Assembly (NCBI RefSeq): GCF_000412995.1
Contig: NZ_KE332512.1
Coordinates: forward strand, 1,884,959 to 1,948,958
DNA from: Treponema vincentii F0403
Lineage (GTDB): Bacteria > Spirochaetota > Spirochaetia > Treponematales > Treponemataceae
Length of the DNA: 64,000 bases
Direction: 5' to 3'
Part shown: piece by piece, positions 32,912 through 41,172 of the stretch
Layout of the letters: every line of letters begins with the position of its first letter
Numbering within the stretch: position 1 is the stretch's first letter
Position numbers and translations under genes: made by a program
The notes under the pieces: generated by a model
Told to the model about the DNA's origin: nothing
Databases searched by the model: none
Seen by the model: only the letters and a program-made list of their open reading frames with translations

Positions 32912-33658
32912 ATGTTATTACAAGGAAAAAAAGCATTGGTTACTGGCTCCTCGCGGGGAATTGGTAAGGAGATAGTGCGCCGGTTTCTGGAAGAAGGCGC
33001 CGAAGTGTGGGGACTTTGTACAAAGCCGTCGCAGGGCAAGGCTGAGATGGAAGCATTTGCGGCGCAGCATAACAGCACATTCCACGAGATATACGCCGAC
33101 TGCGGAAATGCCGAAGAACTGACTACTACGGTAAAAGAGGCACTCAAGCAATCCGGTGGATTCCATATTTTGGTCAACAACGCGGGGATTACGCGGGACG
33201 GGCTGTCGTTCCGTATGCCGCAGGAGGACTGGGACGTTGTACTGCGCGTTAATTTAACCGGGGCTTTTTTAACATCGCAAATCGTCTCTTCCGATATGTT
33301 GCGGAAGCGGGAAGGTTCTATTATCAATATGGCCAGTATCGTCGGCCTGCACGGACAAGGCGGGCAGGTTAACTATGCGGCAAGTAAAGCGGGCTTAATT
33401 GGTATGACCAAAAGCCTTGCAAAAGAGATCGGCAGCAGAGGGGTACGGGTCAATGCGATTGCGCCCGGCTATATCGAAACGGATATGACATCGTCCTTAC
33501 CGGAAGATATGCGGAAGAATTGGATAGAAACCGCTATTCCCTTAAAGCGCGGAGGAACGCCGCTTGATGTTGCAAATGCGGCTGTCTTTTTAGCATCCGA
33601 TTTATCCGTGTATATTACCGCGCAGGTACTCGGCGTAGACGGCGGTATGGGCGCCTAA
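32912..33658 (+). CDS. fabG: 3-oxoacyl-ACP reductase
   Basis: NADPH-dependent ketoreductase of elongation. 248 residues: TGSSRGIGKE cofactor loop, NNAG, catalytic Ser in NMASIVG, NYAASKAG (Tyr-x3-Lys), and the C-terminal DGGMGA. It is followed directly by fabF; the acpP gene often found here is missing. Confidence 0.95.
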   Translation: MLLQGKKALVTGSSRGIGKEIVRRFLEEGAEVWGLCTKPSQGKAEMEAFAAQHNSTFHEIYADCGNAEELTTTVKEALKQSGGFHILVNNAGITRDGLSFRMPQEDWDVVLRVNLTGAFLTSQIVSSDMLRKREGSIINMASIVGLHGQGGQVNYAASKAGLIGMTKSLAKEIGSRGVRVNAIAPGYIETDMTSSLPEDMRKNWIETAIPLKRGGTPLDVANAAVFLASDLSVYITAQVLGVDGGMGA

Positions 33659-33673
33659 TTGAAGGAGAACATA

Positions 33674-34921
33674 ATGAGAAGAGTTGTAATTACCGGTCTT
33701 GGTGCCGTTTCCGCTTTGGGAAATACGGTTGCGGAAACATGGGAAGGAATAAAAGCAGGCCGCTGCGGAATCGAAAAGATTACCGTCAACTACGACCCCG
33801 GAGATGATAGGGTAAGAATTGCGGCTGAATGTAAAGAGTTTGATCCTACCGCATTTATGGATAAAAAGGATGCCCGTAAAATGGCGCGCTTTTCGCAGTT
33901 TGCAGTGGCGGCAGCGGTACAGGCAGTAGCGGATGCAGGACTCTCAAACGAAACGATAGAGGGCGACCGTACCGGCGTGATGATTGGAAACGGCATCGGC
34001 GGTTTTGAAATCCATGAAAGCTCGTTCAGAAAATACTTTGAGGCGGGGCATTCGCGGATTCCGCCGCTCGCTATTCCGCTGCTCATTCCGAACGAGGCGG
34101 CGGGCAACGTCAGTATGCATTTCGGTCTGCACGGGGTTTCGTGGACAATTACCACCGCCTGTGCCTCCGGTACCGACGCTTTGGGAAATGCGCTCGATTT
34201 AATCCGTTCGGGCAGAATGGATATGTGTCTTGCAGGAGGTACGGAAGCTGCGATCACGGGCTTCGGTATCAATGCGTTCAGCGTGCTGCAAACCCTTGCA
34301 GCGGATTACAACGATGAACCGCACAAAGCCTGCTGCCCCTTCGATAAAAAACGCTCCGGCTTTGTTATGGGGGAAGGAGCCGGCATTCTCATTCTTGAAG
34401 AATACGAACATGCAAAAAAGCGCGGTGCAAAAATATACGCGGAGCTTGCAGGCTACGGCGGTTCATCCGACGCGTATCATCTAACCAGCCCCGATCCTGA
34501 AGGTACAAGCGGCGCTTTGGCTATGACAAAAGCCTTGGAGGATGCAGGGGTAAAACCGGAAGACGTGCAATACTACAATGCGCACGGAACTTCCACCCCG
34601 ATTAATGATCCGTCCGAAACCGCAATGATTAAAAAAGCATTCGGGAAGCATGCATATAATCTGAAGATTTCGTCTACTAAGTCGATGATCGGGCACTGTT
34701 TGGGTGCGGCCGGCGCGTTGGAAGCAATTATCTGCGTAAAAGCGATTCAAGAAGGTTTCTGCCCGCCTACCGTGAACTTAACGGAGCCCGATTTGGAGGC
34801 TGGATGCGACCTCAATTACCTACCGCAAAAAGGCGTTTCCTGCACGGTTGATTGCGCCGCATCCGGTTCGCTCGGATTCGGCGGCCACAACGGCGTGTTA
34901 GTGTTCAAAAAAATAAAATAA
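33674..34921 (+). CDS. fabF: 3-oxoacyl-ACP synthase II
   Basis: Elongating condensing enzyme of 415 residues. Catalytic Cys (TTACASGTDAL), His (YNAHGTSTPIND) and His (IGHCLGAAGA) are intact; N-terminus RRVVITGLGAVSALG is canonical. ATG 33674 after GAAGGAGA is preferred to the TTG at 33659. Confidence 0.95.
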   Translation: MRRVVITGLGAVSALGNTVAETWEGIKAGRCGIEKITVNYDPGDDRVRIAAECKEFDPTAFMDKKDARKMARFSQFAVAAAVQAVADAGLSNETIEGDRTGVMIGNGIGGFEIHESSFRKYFEAGHSRIPPLAIPLLIPNEAAGNVSMHFGLHGVSWTITTACASGTDALGNALDLIRSGRMDMCLAGGTEAAITGFGINAFSVLQTLAADYNDEPHKACCPFDKKRSGFVMGEGAGILILEEYEHAKKRGAKIYAELAGYGGSSDAYHLTSPDPEGTSGALAMTKALEDAGVKPEDVQYYNAHGTSTPINDPSETAMIKKAFGKHAYNLKISSTKSMIGHCLGAAGALEAIICVKAIQEGFCPPTVNLTEPDLEAGCDLNYLPQKGVSCTVDCAASGSLGFGGHNGVLVFKKIK

Positions 34922-34935
34922 CGAGGGAGAAAGCG

Positions 34936-35361
34936 ATGAGTGTAAAAAATATAGAATCCTTGCTGCCGCACCGAAAGCCGTTTTTGTTCGTTGATGAAAT
35001 TATCCGTGCCGACGAGGAAGGCAGCGAAAGCCGATACACCTTTAAACCGGAGGAGTTCTTTTTTAAAGGACATTTTCCCGAATATCCGGTTGTGCCGGGG
35101 GTGGTACTGGTAGAAACAATGGCACAGGCAGGAGGCGCTGCGCTTAGTTCTATGGGAAAGTTTGAAAACGGGGCGCTGTTTTTTTTGGCGACTGTCGACA
35201 AGGTAAAGCTCCGCGCGCAGGTACGCCCCGGCGACACGGTACGCATCGAGGTAAAAAACTTGCGCGTATCGTCCCAGATGATCAAGCAATCCGGTAAAAT
35301 CTATGTCGACGATGCCGTTGCTGCGGAAGCCGAATGGATGTGTCTTGTCGGAAAGGCGTAA
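34936..35361 (+). CDS. fabZ: 3-hydroxyacyl-ACP dehydratase
   Basis: Hot-dog-fold dehydratase, 141 residues: LLPHRKPFLFVDEI, and the active His/Glu region GHFPEYPVVPGVVLVETMAQ. ATG 34936 follows GAGGGAGAA. The longer frame into fabF is an overlap artefact. Last gene of the cluster; no enoyl reductase follows. Confidence 0.94.
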   Translation: MSVKNIESLLPHRKPFLFVDEIIRADEEGSESRYTFKPEEFFFKGHFPEYPVVPGVVLVETMAQAGGAALSSMGKFENGALFFLATVDKVKLRAQVRPGDTVRIEVKNLRVSSQMIKQSGKIYVDDAVAAEAEWMCLVGKA

Positions 35362-35439
35362 ACCGGCGGGTCGTTGCCGTAATTTGTTATGCTGTTCTTC
35401 TTATTGCAATAAAATTATAGGTACCCACTAAACCTCGCC

Positions 35440-35496
35440 GGGCACCTCTATTCCGAAGGATGCGAAGCAGATCTAACCGAGTTTTTAGAGGTGCCC
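35440..35496. repeat. GGGCACCTCT/AGAGGTGCCC inverted repeat
   Basis: Ten-base arms with a 37-base loop after fabZ; the right arm continues the TTTTTAGAG family. May terminate the fab transcript, although no T-run follows. Confidence 0.5.
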
Positions 35497-35533
35497 TATA
35501 GCTCATAATGTTTCTTTATCCTCATTTTGCTAC

Positions 35534-35577
35534 TTGCAAATTTTTTGCATTTATGTATACTTGCAAGCGATTTGCAA
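35534..35577 (+). promoter_or_regulatory. Tandem TTGCAA dyads overlapping the znuA promoter
   Basis: TTGCAA-type sites at 35534, 35545 (TTGCAT), 35561 and 35572 form two pairs, each with an 11-base period. TTGCAA at 35534 with TATACT at 35556-35561 (16-base spacer) could be the promoter itself. The arrangement suggests a metal-responsive repressor site; the regulator is unknown. Confidence 0.5.
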
Positions 35578-35644
35578 ATAACGAGTATCGCTGAAAACTC
35601 GATGCTTTTAGAGATACCCTAATATTGCAAGAGGAGTTTTATTG

Positions 35645-36610
35645 ATGAAGAAATTATTTTTTACAGCAGTTTGTATGGTGTTCTTCGGCTCTGTTGCGGT
35701 AAATCTGTTTGCCGGCGGAAAGACCGAAAAGAACATGGACGGAAAAATTCCTGTCGCCGCAACTTTTGATGCGATGAAGGAGCTCACGGAAATTGTGGGC
35801 AAAGACAAGGTGTACATCCATACGATTATTCCGCCGGGAGTTGAAGCGCATGATTTTGAACCTAAAGCGGGGGATCTGAAGTTCTTAATGCAGGCAAAGG
35901 CTGTTGTGTATAACGGATTGGGCATGGAACCGTGGCTTACGGATGCTCTTCATGCGGTAAAGCGGGATACGATAAAGACTATCTGCGCAAGTAACGGCAT
36001 TAAACCGCTCGAACTCGCAGAAGGGCACCACCATCATCATCACGAAGATGAGCATGACCATGATGATCATGACGAACACGATCATGATGATGACCACGAT
36101 GAAGTTGATCCTCATGCGTGGCTTAGTCTTGAATCCGCTAAAGTGATGGTTAAGAATATTGCCGCCGGGTTAAGTGAAATAGATCCTGCAAATGCAGCTT
36201 TCTATAAAGGGAATGCAGAAGCCTTTATTTCAGAAGCCGATGCACTTTTGGCAAAATACCGCAGTAATTTTGCACAGGTTGCTCATCGCCGTTTTGTTAC
36301 CGGGCATGCAGCTTTCGGATATCTCTGCCGCGATTTCGGCCTTGAGCAAAATAGTGTGGAAGATGTATTCTCCGCCGGCGAACCGAGCGCACAACAATTA
36401 GCAAAATTAGCGGATTATTGTAACCAATATGGAATTAAAGTTGTTTTCTCCGAAAATGCCGCAAGCCCCCAAGTTTCGGCAACTTTAGCAAAAGAAGTCG
36501 GCGCTTTGGTGCAAACAATTTATACGATTGAATCGGCAGAGGATGGTTTATCCTATATGGAACGGATGACCTCCAATATAGAAAAAATTTATAAAAGCTT
36601 GGCACAATAA
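35645..36610 (+). CDS. znuA: Zinc/manganese ABC transporter substrate-binding protein
   Basis: Cluster A-I periplasmic metal-binding protein of 321 residues with a signal peptide (MKKLFFTAVCMVFFGSVAVNLFA). Likely ligands: His in VEAHDFEPK, His in VDPHAWLS, His in VTGHAAFGYL, and an acidic residue in VFSENAAS. The long His/Asp-rich loop (EGHHHHHHEDEHDHDDHDE and on) before VDPHAW is typical of zinc-specific ZnuA. No ATPase or permease gene is beside it. Zinc is favoured over manganese because of the loop. Confidence 0.9.
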   Translation: MKKLFFTAVCMVFFGSVAVNLFAGGKTEKNMDGKIPVAATFDAMKELTEIVGKDKVYIHTIIPPGVEAHDFEPKAGDLKFLMQAKAVVYNGLGMEPWLTDALHAVKRDTIKTICASNGIKPLELAEGHHHHHHEDEHDHDDHDEHDHDDDHDEVDPHAWLSLESAKVMVKNIAAGLSEIDPANAAFYKGNAEAFISEADALLAKYRSNFAQVAHRRFVTGHAAFGYLCRDFGLEQNSVEDVFSAGEPSAQQLAKLADYCNQYGIKVVFSENAASPQVSATLAKEVGALVQTIYTIESAEDGLSYMERMTSNIEKIYKSLAQ

Positions 36611-36655
36611 GTTGAAAACTTAGATGTCGGCGTATTATCAGCAGTAACTGATCCC

Positions 36656-36722
36656 GGTGATAGTCATTGTACGGCCTTTACATCTCTCCTTTAGCCGTGC
36701 CGTGATTATCACCTTTTTTTTT
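36656..36722 (+). terminator. Terminator after znuA
   Basis: GGTGATA (36656-36662) pairs with TATCACC (36707-36713), with ACGGC/GCCGT nested inside; a run of nine or more T follows. Confidence 0.75.
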
Positions 36723-36794
36723 TGCCGGAGCAGCCTCTCATTGACTCATTGACAGACACGCAGCTCTGCATAATAATAACTGAAAGGAAGGCTT

Positions 36795-38129
36795 ATGCTT
36801 GAATTATTTATTCTGTTGCTGTTTTCCATCAGTTTAATTATCTGCGTTATTCTTCAATATTCGATTTTATACGCACTGATATTCGGCTATGCGCTTTTCT
36901 TTGTGTTCGGCCTTATCAGAGGTAAAACGTGGAAGGAAATGCTGGTATATCCCTTCCGCGGCATAATAACCGTAAAAAATATTCTGATAATTTTTATGCT
37001 GATAGGCACTATCACCGCGGTATGGCGCGCGTGCGGTACCATCGCTTTCATTGTGTACTATGCGTCGCTGGTTGCTGTACCGCAGGCGATGGTATTAATT
37101 GCTTTTTTACTGTGCTGCTTTGTGTCGTTTCTGATGGGTACCGCTTTCGGAAGCGCCGCGACCATCGGTGTTATCTGTATGACGTTGGCTAATAGTATGA
37201 ATGTTCCCGTTATATACGCGGGGGGCGCCGTCATTTCGGGAATATTTTTTGGAGACCGCTGCTCCCCGATGTCATCCGGCGCTCATCTAATCAGCGAATT
37301 AACGGATACCGATATCTTCAATAATATCAAAACAATGACGAAAACCGCGCTGGTTCCCTTTATTGCAACGACAGTCCTGTACGGCATCATCGGCATTCTT
37401 ATCAATCCCGGTACGGGGAGCGGTATGACATTTCATATTTTTGCCGCTTACTATAACCTTTCGCTTTTTACCATTATACCTGCCGTTATTATCATCCTTT
37501 TTTCGTTACTTAAAATCGATGCAAAAATAACGATGGCGGTAAGCTGTCTTACCGGTTTGCTTTCCGCCGTGTTTTTTCAGCATTTAGGTATGGCAGAGCT
37601 GATAAAAATACTGTTTTTCGGCTTCCATCCTCAGAATGCGGAACTGGCAAAGCTGATGGGCGGCGGCGGTATCGTTTCGATGATCCGTGTATCCGCAATT
37701 ATCTGTATCTCGTCTTGCTATTCGGGAATGTTTAAAGGTACTCATTTTTTTGAGGGAATGCAGCAGCTTATGCGTAAACTCGGCAGCCGCATTACCTCAT
37801 TCGGCAGTGTCCTTACCGCGTCGATATTTGCCTCGTCGATTGCATGTAACCAAACATTGGCCATTATGCTGACACATCAAATGTGCGACGGCCTTATAGA
37901 CGATAATAACGAGTTTGCTTCTTACTTGGAGGATACCGCCGTCGTTGTTGCACCGTTGATGCCGTGGTCGATCGCTATAAGCGTTCCGTTGACTTCAATA
38001 GGGGCGCCTTCGGCAGCGCTTTTACCGGCCTTTTTTTTGTATTTAATCCCGCTATGGAACCTTTTGGTGAATATCGTATGGCAGCGTAGAAAAACTCGCT
38101 CGAATACTGCCGTTTCGGCCTTATCTTGA
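36795..38129 (+). CDS. NhaC-family Na+/H+ antiporter-like protein
   Basis: A 444-residue polytopic membrane protein with about eleven segments, matching the NhaC superfamily: MGTAFGSAATIGVICM, GAVISGIFFGDRCSPMSSG, and TASIFASSIACNQTLAIML with AVVVAPLMPWSIA. Such proteins exchange Na+ or malate/lactate against protons or Na+. GAAAGGAAGG precedes the ATG; TTGACA at 36749 with TAATAA may be its promoter. Substrate not determined. Its stop codon overlaps the next promoter. Confidence 0.85.
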   Translation: MLELFILLLFSISLIICVILQYSILYALIFGYALFFVFGLIRGKTWKEMLVYPFRGIITVKNILIIFMLIGTITAVWRACGTIAFIVYYASLVAVPQAMVLIAFLLCCFVSFLMGTAFGSAATIGVICMTLANSMNVPVIYAGGAVISGIFFGDRCSPMSSGAHLISELTDTDIFNNIKTMTKTALVPFIATTVLYGIIGILINPGTGSGMTFHIFAAYYNLSLFTIIPAVIIILFSLLKIDAKITMAVSCLTGLLSAVFFQHLGMAELIKILFFGFHPQNAELAKLMGGGGIVSMIRVSAIICISSCYSGMFKGTHFFEGMQQLMRKLGSRITSFGSVLTASIFASSIACNQTLAIMLTHQMCDGLIDDNNEFASYLEDTAVVVAPLMPWSIAISVPLTSIGAPSAALLPAFFLYLIPLWNLLVNIVWQRRKTRSNTAVSALS

Positions 38130-38154
38130 CAGTTATCAAAATAGATAAGATAAT
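38126..38154 (+). promoter_or_regulatory. TPR gene promoter overlapping the antiporter stop
   Basis: TTGACA (38126-38131), 17-base spacer, GATAAT (38149-38154); ATG 38162 follows after seven bases without a ribosome binding site. Confidence 0.7.
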
Positions 38155-38161
38155 ACGGTAT

Positions 38162-39496
38162 ATGTCTGTTGTAATTATCTCTATTTTCATCATTATTGCT
38201 GTTGTTGCCGTTGTAACGGTTGCTATGACAGGCCTAAAAGGCCGAGGAACTTTATCGGTAGGAAAAAAGAATAAGGCTGCGATAATACGCGAGGCTACAA
38301 AACGGCTTGCACAAAACCCTAATGACAGCGCTGCTCTTTTAATGGTGGGAGATATATACTTTCAGGATCAAGATTGGGAAAAAGCTTATGCATCTTATGC
38401 GCCGCTTTTGGATCAGATGAGCGACCGGATTCCGTCGGAGCAATTTGAAATCAGTTTGCGGTACGGTATAAGCGCGATGAAAACCGACAGATTCGTAGAA
38501 GCTAAAAAAGGTCTTTTGCTGGCAAAGAACATTAATCCCAATCATTTTGAAATAAATTATAACCTCGGATATATCTACTATATTCAAAAAGAATATGAAA
38601 AAGCGGTACCGTTTTTACGGAAAGCATTGCTCTCTCAGCCCGATAATGTGATGGCGTTAAAATACCTCGGTTATACACTCCAAAGTTTACGGAAATATCA
38701 AGAGGCGCTCCCCAGTCTGAAAAAAGTATTGGATGTGCAGCCCGATAATAAAGATGCGCTCTTTGCAATGGGCGAATGTTTTTATGAAGTGGGCTCGAAT
38801 GATCAGGCATTAAAGATATTTACTCATTTACGGGTGTCGCCTGAAGTAGGGCCGCGGGCAGCGCTCTATGCGGGATTAATCCGGATGCGTGCGGGGCAAT
38901 TGGATAAGGCCATTGAAGATTTTGAAATCGGCTTAAAACATGACAGCATTCCGTTGGATATTTCAAATGAGCTGCGCTATAATTTGGCTTCTGCGCGGAT
39001 TAAAACGCAAGACTTACAAAAGGCACTTATTCAATTAAAAGAAATACAGACCGTCAGTCCCGGGTATAAAGATGTTGCTTCCCTCATTATGAAGTATCAG
39101 GAGTTAAATCAGAATAAAAATCTCCACACCTATTTGATGGCAGGGCAGAGCGAGTTTGTCGGATTATGCCGCAAAATCGTTTCGCGTTTCTTTCCCAATG
39201 CTAAGGTTAAGATACTTGATATCAGCGTTCTTGCAACCTATACCGATATTGTTGCCGAAATCGACACGCCGAAATGGGCTGATCTCGTGATATTCCGCTT
39301 TTTCCGCTCTCAAGGTTCGGTCGGCGAACTGGTACTGCGCGACTTCCACGGTAGGATTAAAGAGATGAAGGCCGGCAAGGGAATTTGTATGACGGCAGGA
39401 ACCTTTACGGAAGAAGCGCGCCGCTTTACGGAAGGCCGCCCATTGGATCTCTTTGACAAGAACCGCCTAAACAAAGTTTTAAACGCTATCGGGTAA
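38162..39496 (+). CDS. Membrane-anchored TPR protein
   Basis: A 444-residue protein with one N-terminal membrane helix (MSVVIISIFIIIAVVAVVTVAM) and then tetratricopeptide repeats (about residues 50-290: DSAALLMVGDIYFQDQDWEKAYASY, FEINYNLGYIYYIQKEYEKAVPFL, VMALKYLGYTLQSLRKYQEALPSL, DALFAMGECFYEVGSNDQAL). The last 130 residues are a separate domain resembling a restriction-endonuclease-like half (AKVKILDISVLATYTDIVAEIDTP); this is uncertain. TTG 38126 is inside the -35, so ATG 38162 is the start. Likely a scaffold for an envelope complex. Confidence 0.8.
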   Translation: MSVVIISIFIIIAVVAVVTVAMTGLKGRGTLSVGKKNKAAIIREATKRLAQNPNDSAALLMVGDIYFQDQDWEKAYASYAPLLDQMSDRIPSEQFEISLRYGISAMKTDRFVEAKKGLLLAKNINPNHFEINYNLGYIYYIQKEYEKAVPFLRKALLSQPDNVMALKYLGYTLQSLRKYQEALPSLKKVLDVQPDNKDALFAMGECFYEVGSNDQALKIFTHLRVSPEVGPRAALYAGLIRMRAGQLDKAIEDFEIGLKHDSIPLDISNELRYNLASARIKTQDLQKALIQLKEIQTVSPGYKDVASLIMKYQELNQNKNLHTYLMAGQSEFVGLCRKIVSRFFPNAKVKILDISVLATYTDIVAEIDTPKWADLVIFRFFRSQGSVGELVLRDFHGRIKEMKAGKGICMTAGTFTEEARRFTEGRPLDLFDKNRLNKVLNAIG

Positions 39497-39505
39497 TCTA
39501 AGGTT

Positions 39506-41092
39506 CTACCGTCGCCGTATTTTTTGTACAACAGTCTTTACCAGAGAATCTCCCGTTACGAGAAGCAGCGTCAAAATAATGAGCGTAAAAAGCGCGGCGC
39601 TGATAAAAAGCGGCAGTCCCTGTGCGATGATGCGGGGATATTCTGCTAACGGGGCGTAGAGGCGTGTGCCGAAAAAGTAGAGCGGAGCAGCGGCAATCAC
39701 CGAAAAAATCAGCATTTTAGCGGTAAAGCCTGCGGCCGACACAAGCAGGGTCCGTACATCGATTGGATCGCTTTTAGTCAGAAACCACAAAAGAAGGCCG
39801 GTGTTAACGGCGCTTGCGAGAGTCAGCGCTAGCGCAATGCCGCCGCCTTGCATAAAGCCTGCCAGAGCCGCCGCAAGCACGATATTAATTCCGAAACACA
39901 CAATGCCTGCAACTGTGGGGCGTTTGGTATCGCTTTGCGCATAAAAAGCGGAAGTTAAAATCCTGTTTAGTGCGATAAAGAACAGCCCCGCGATATGCCA
40001 CTGAAAGGCCTGTAAGGTCAGCCGGACGGATTCGTCGGTGAAACGGCGGCTCTTATACACCAAGATGATGATATGTTCCCCCGAACAGAGTAGAAACACC
40101 GTTGCGGGTACGGTTACGAGTGCAATAATCTTCGCGGCGTTGAGTAGGAGTTTTTGGAACACATCCCATTGCTTATTAACCGCATGGGCGGATAGGTCGG
40201 GCAAAATAACCGTGCCGACCGAAACGGCAAAGATACCGAGGATCAGCTCTTGCAAGCGGATTGAATACTGTAGACTCGCCGCGACTCCTACCCCTGCATA
40301 CGTTGCAAGCGCCGTCGAAACAAGGTCGTTAATCTGATACACCGCCGTACCGATGAGAGTCGGCACAATCAGCCGCAGTATCTTCCGGGCTCCGGCGTTC
40401 TGCACACAGCGGAGGAACGGAATGAGCTTAAATGAAAAACCCGCGCGCAGTACGAAAGGAAGCTGGAACAGCATCTGAAAGGAACCGCCGAGTACCACGC
40501 CGATTGCCATCGCAAGTGCCGGATTCCCGCACGGTTTTGCAAGTGCAAAGGTGCAGCCGATAACGGATAAGTTGAATAAAATCGGCGTAATTCCCGTCGG
40601 CAAGAAGATACGGACGCCGTTTAATATCCCCTGAAAGAACGCTGCGATGGAGATCAGCAGCAAATACGGAAACATAATCCGCGTTAAAAGAACCGTTGCG
40701 GAAACGTCGCTGATTTTCGGAAAGAACAGCGCAACAATCAAACCGCTGCACAGAATACCGATGATAACGGTTCCCGTTACGGCAAAAGACAGCATGGTGA
40801 ATGTTGCGGAAAGGAATTCCTTCATTGCAGCTTTTGCGCCAGGAGCATTGCGCTTTTCTTCCTCCAGATAGGTCTGAAAGGTGGGAATAAACGCAACAGT
40901 CATGCTGTTTTCGGCAAAGATACGTCTCAAGAGGTTGGGAATCATAAACGCAACGGTAAAGGCGTCCGCAAGGGGGCCGGTGCCGAGAAAGGCCGATTTC
41001 GTCATTTCCCGTATCAGCCCCAAAATCCGCGACACGAGGGTCAATACGGATAGGCTAATACCGCTTTTCAGTAAAGATGATGTTCGTTTCAT
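39506..41092 (-). CDS. murJ: Lipid II flippase MurJ
   Basis: Polytopic membrane protein of 528 residues, about fourteen segments, of the MurJ/MviN family that moves lipid II across the inner membrane for peptidoglycan synthesis. SLSVLTLVSRILGLIREMTKSAFLGTGPLADAFTVAFMIPNLLRRIFAE is diagnostic; the conserved Arg residues of the cavity (RILGLIRE, NLLRRIFAE) are present. Convergent with the TPR gene. Confidence 0.94.
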   Translation of the reverse strand: MKRTSSLLKSGISLSVLTLVSRILGLIREMTKSAFLGTGPLADAFTVAFMIPNLLRRIFAENSMTVAFIPTFQTYLEEEKRNAPGAKAAMKEFLSATFTMLSFAVTGTVIIGILCSGLIVALFFPKISDVSATVLLTRIMFPYLLLISIAAFFQGILNGVRIFLPTGITPILFNLSVIGCTFALAKPCGNPALAMAIGVVLGGSFQMLFQLPFVLRAGFSFKLIPFLRCVQNAGARKILRLIVPTLIGTAVYQINDLVSTALATYAGVGVAASLQYSIRLQELILGIFAVSVGTVILPDLSAHAVNKQWDVFQKLLLNAAKIIALVTVPATVFLLCSGEHIIILVYKSRRFTDESVRLTLQAFQWHIAGLFFIALNRILTSAFYAQSDTKRPTVAGIVCFGINIVLAAALAGFMQGGGIALALTLASAVNTGLLLWFLTKSDPIDVRTLLVSAAGFTAKMLIFSVIAAAPLYFFGTRLYAPLAEYPRIIAQGLPLFISAALFTLIILTLLLVTGDSLVKTVVQKIRRR

Positions 41093-41172
41093 ATATGCCT
41101 ATGCAGCCGGTAGGCGTTACCTGACAGCCTAAATATCTGTGCTCTTGAATATCCGCTTATCGGCACAGCAGC

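Noticed and set aside
33790-34272. Long antisense frames within fabF.
   Set aside because: Shadows of a strongly coding gene, with unnatural composition.
35885-36115. Antisense hydrophobic frame in znuA.
   Set aside because: Produced by the His/Asp-rich repeat read backwards.
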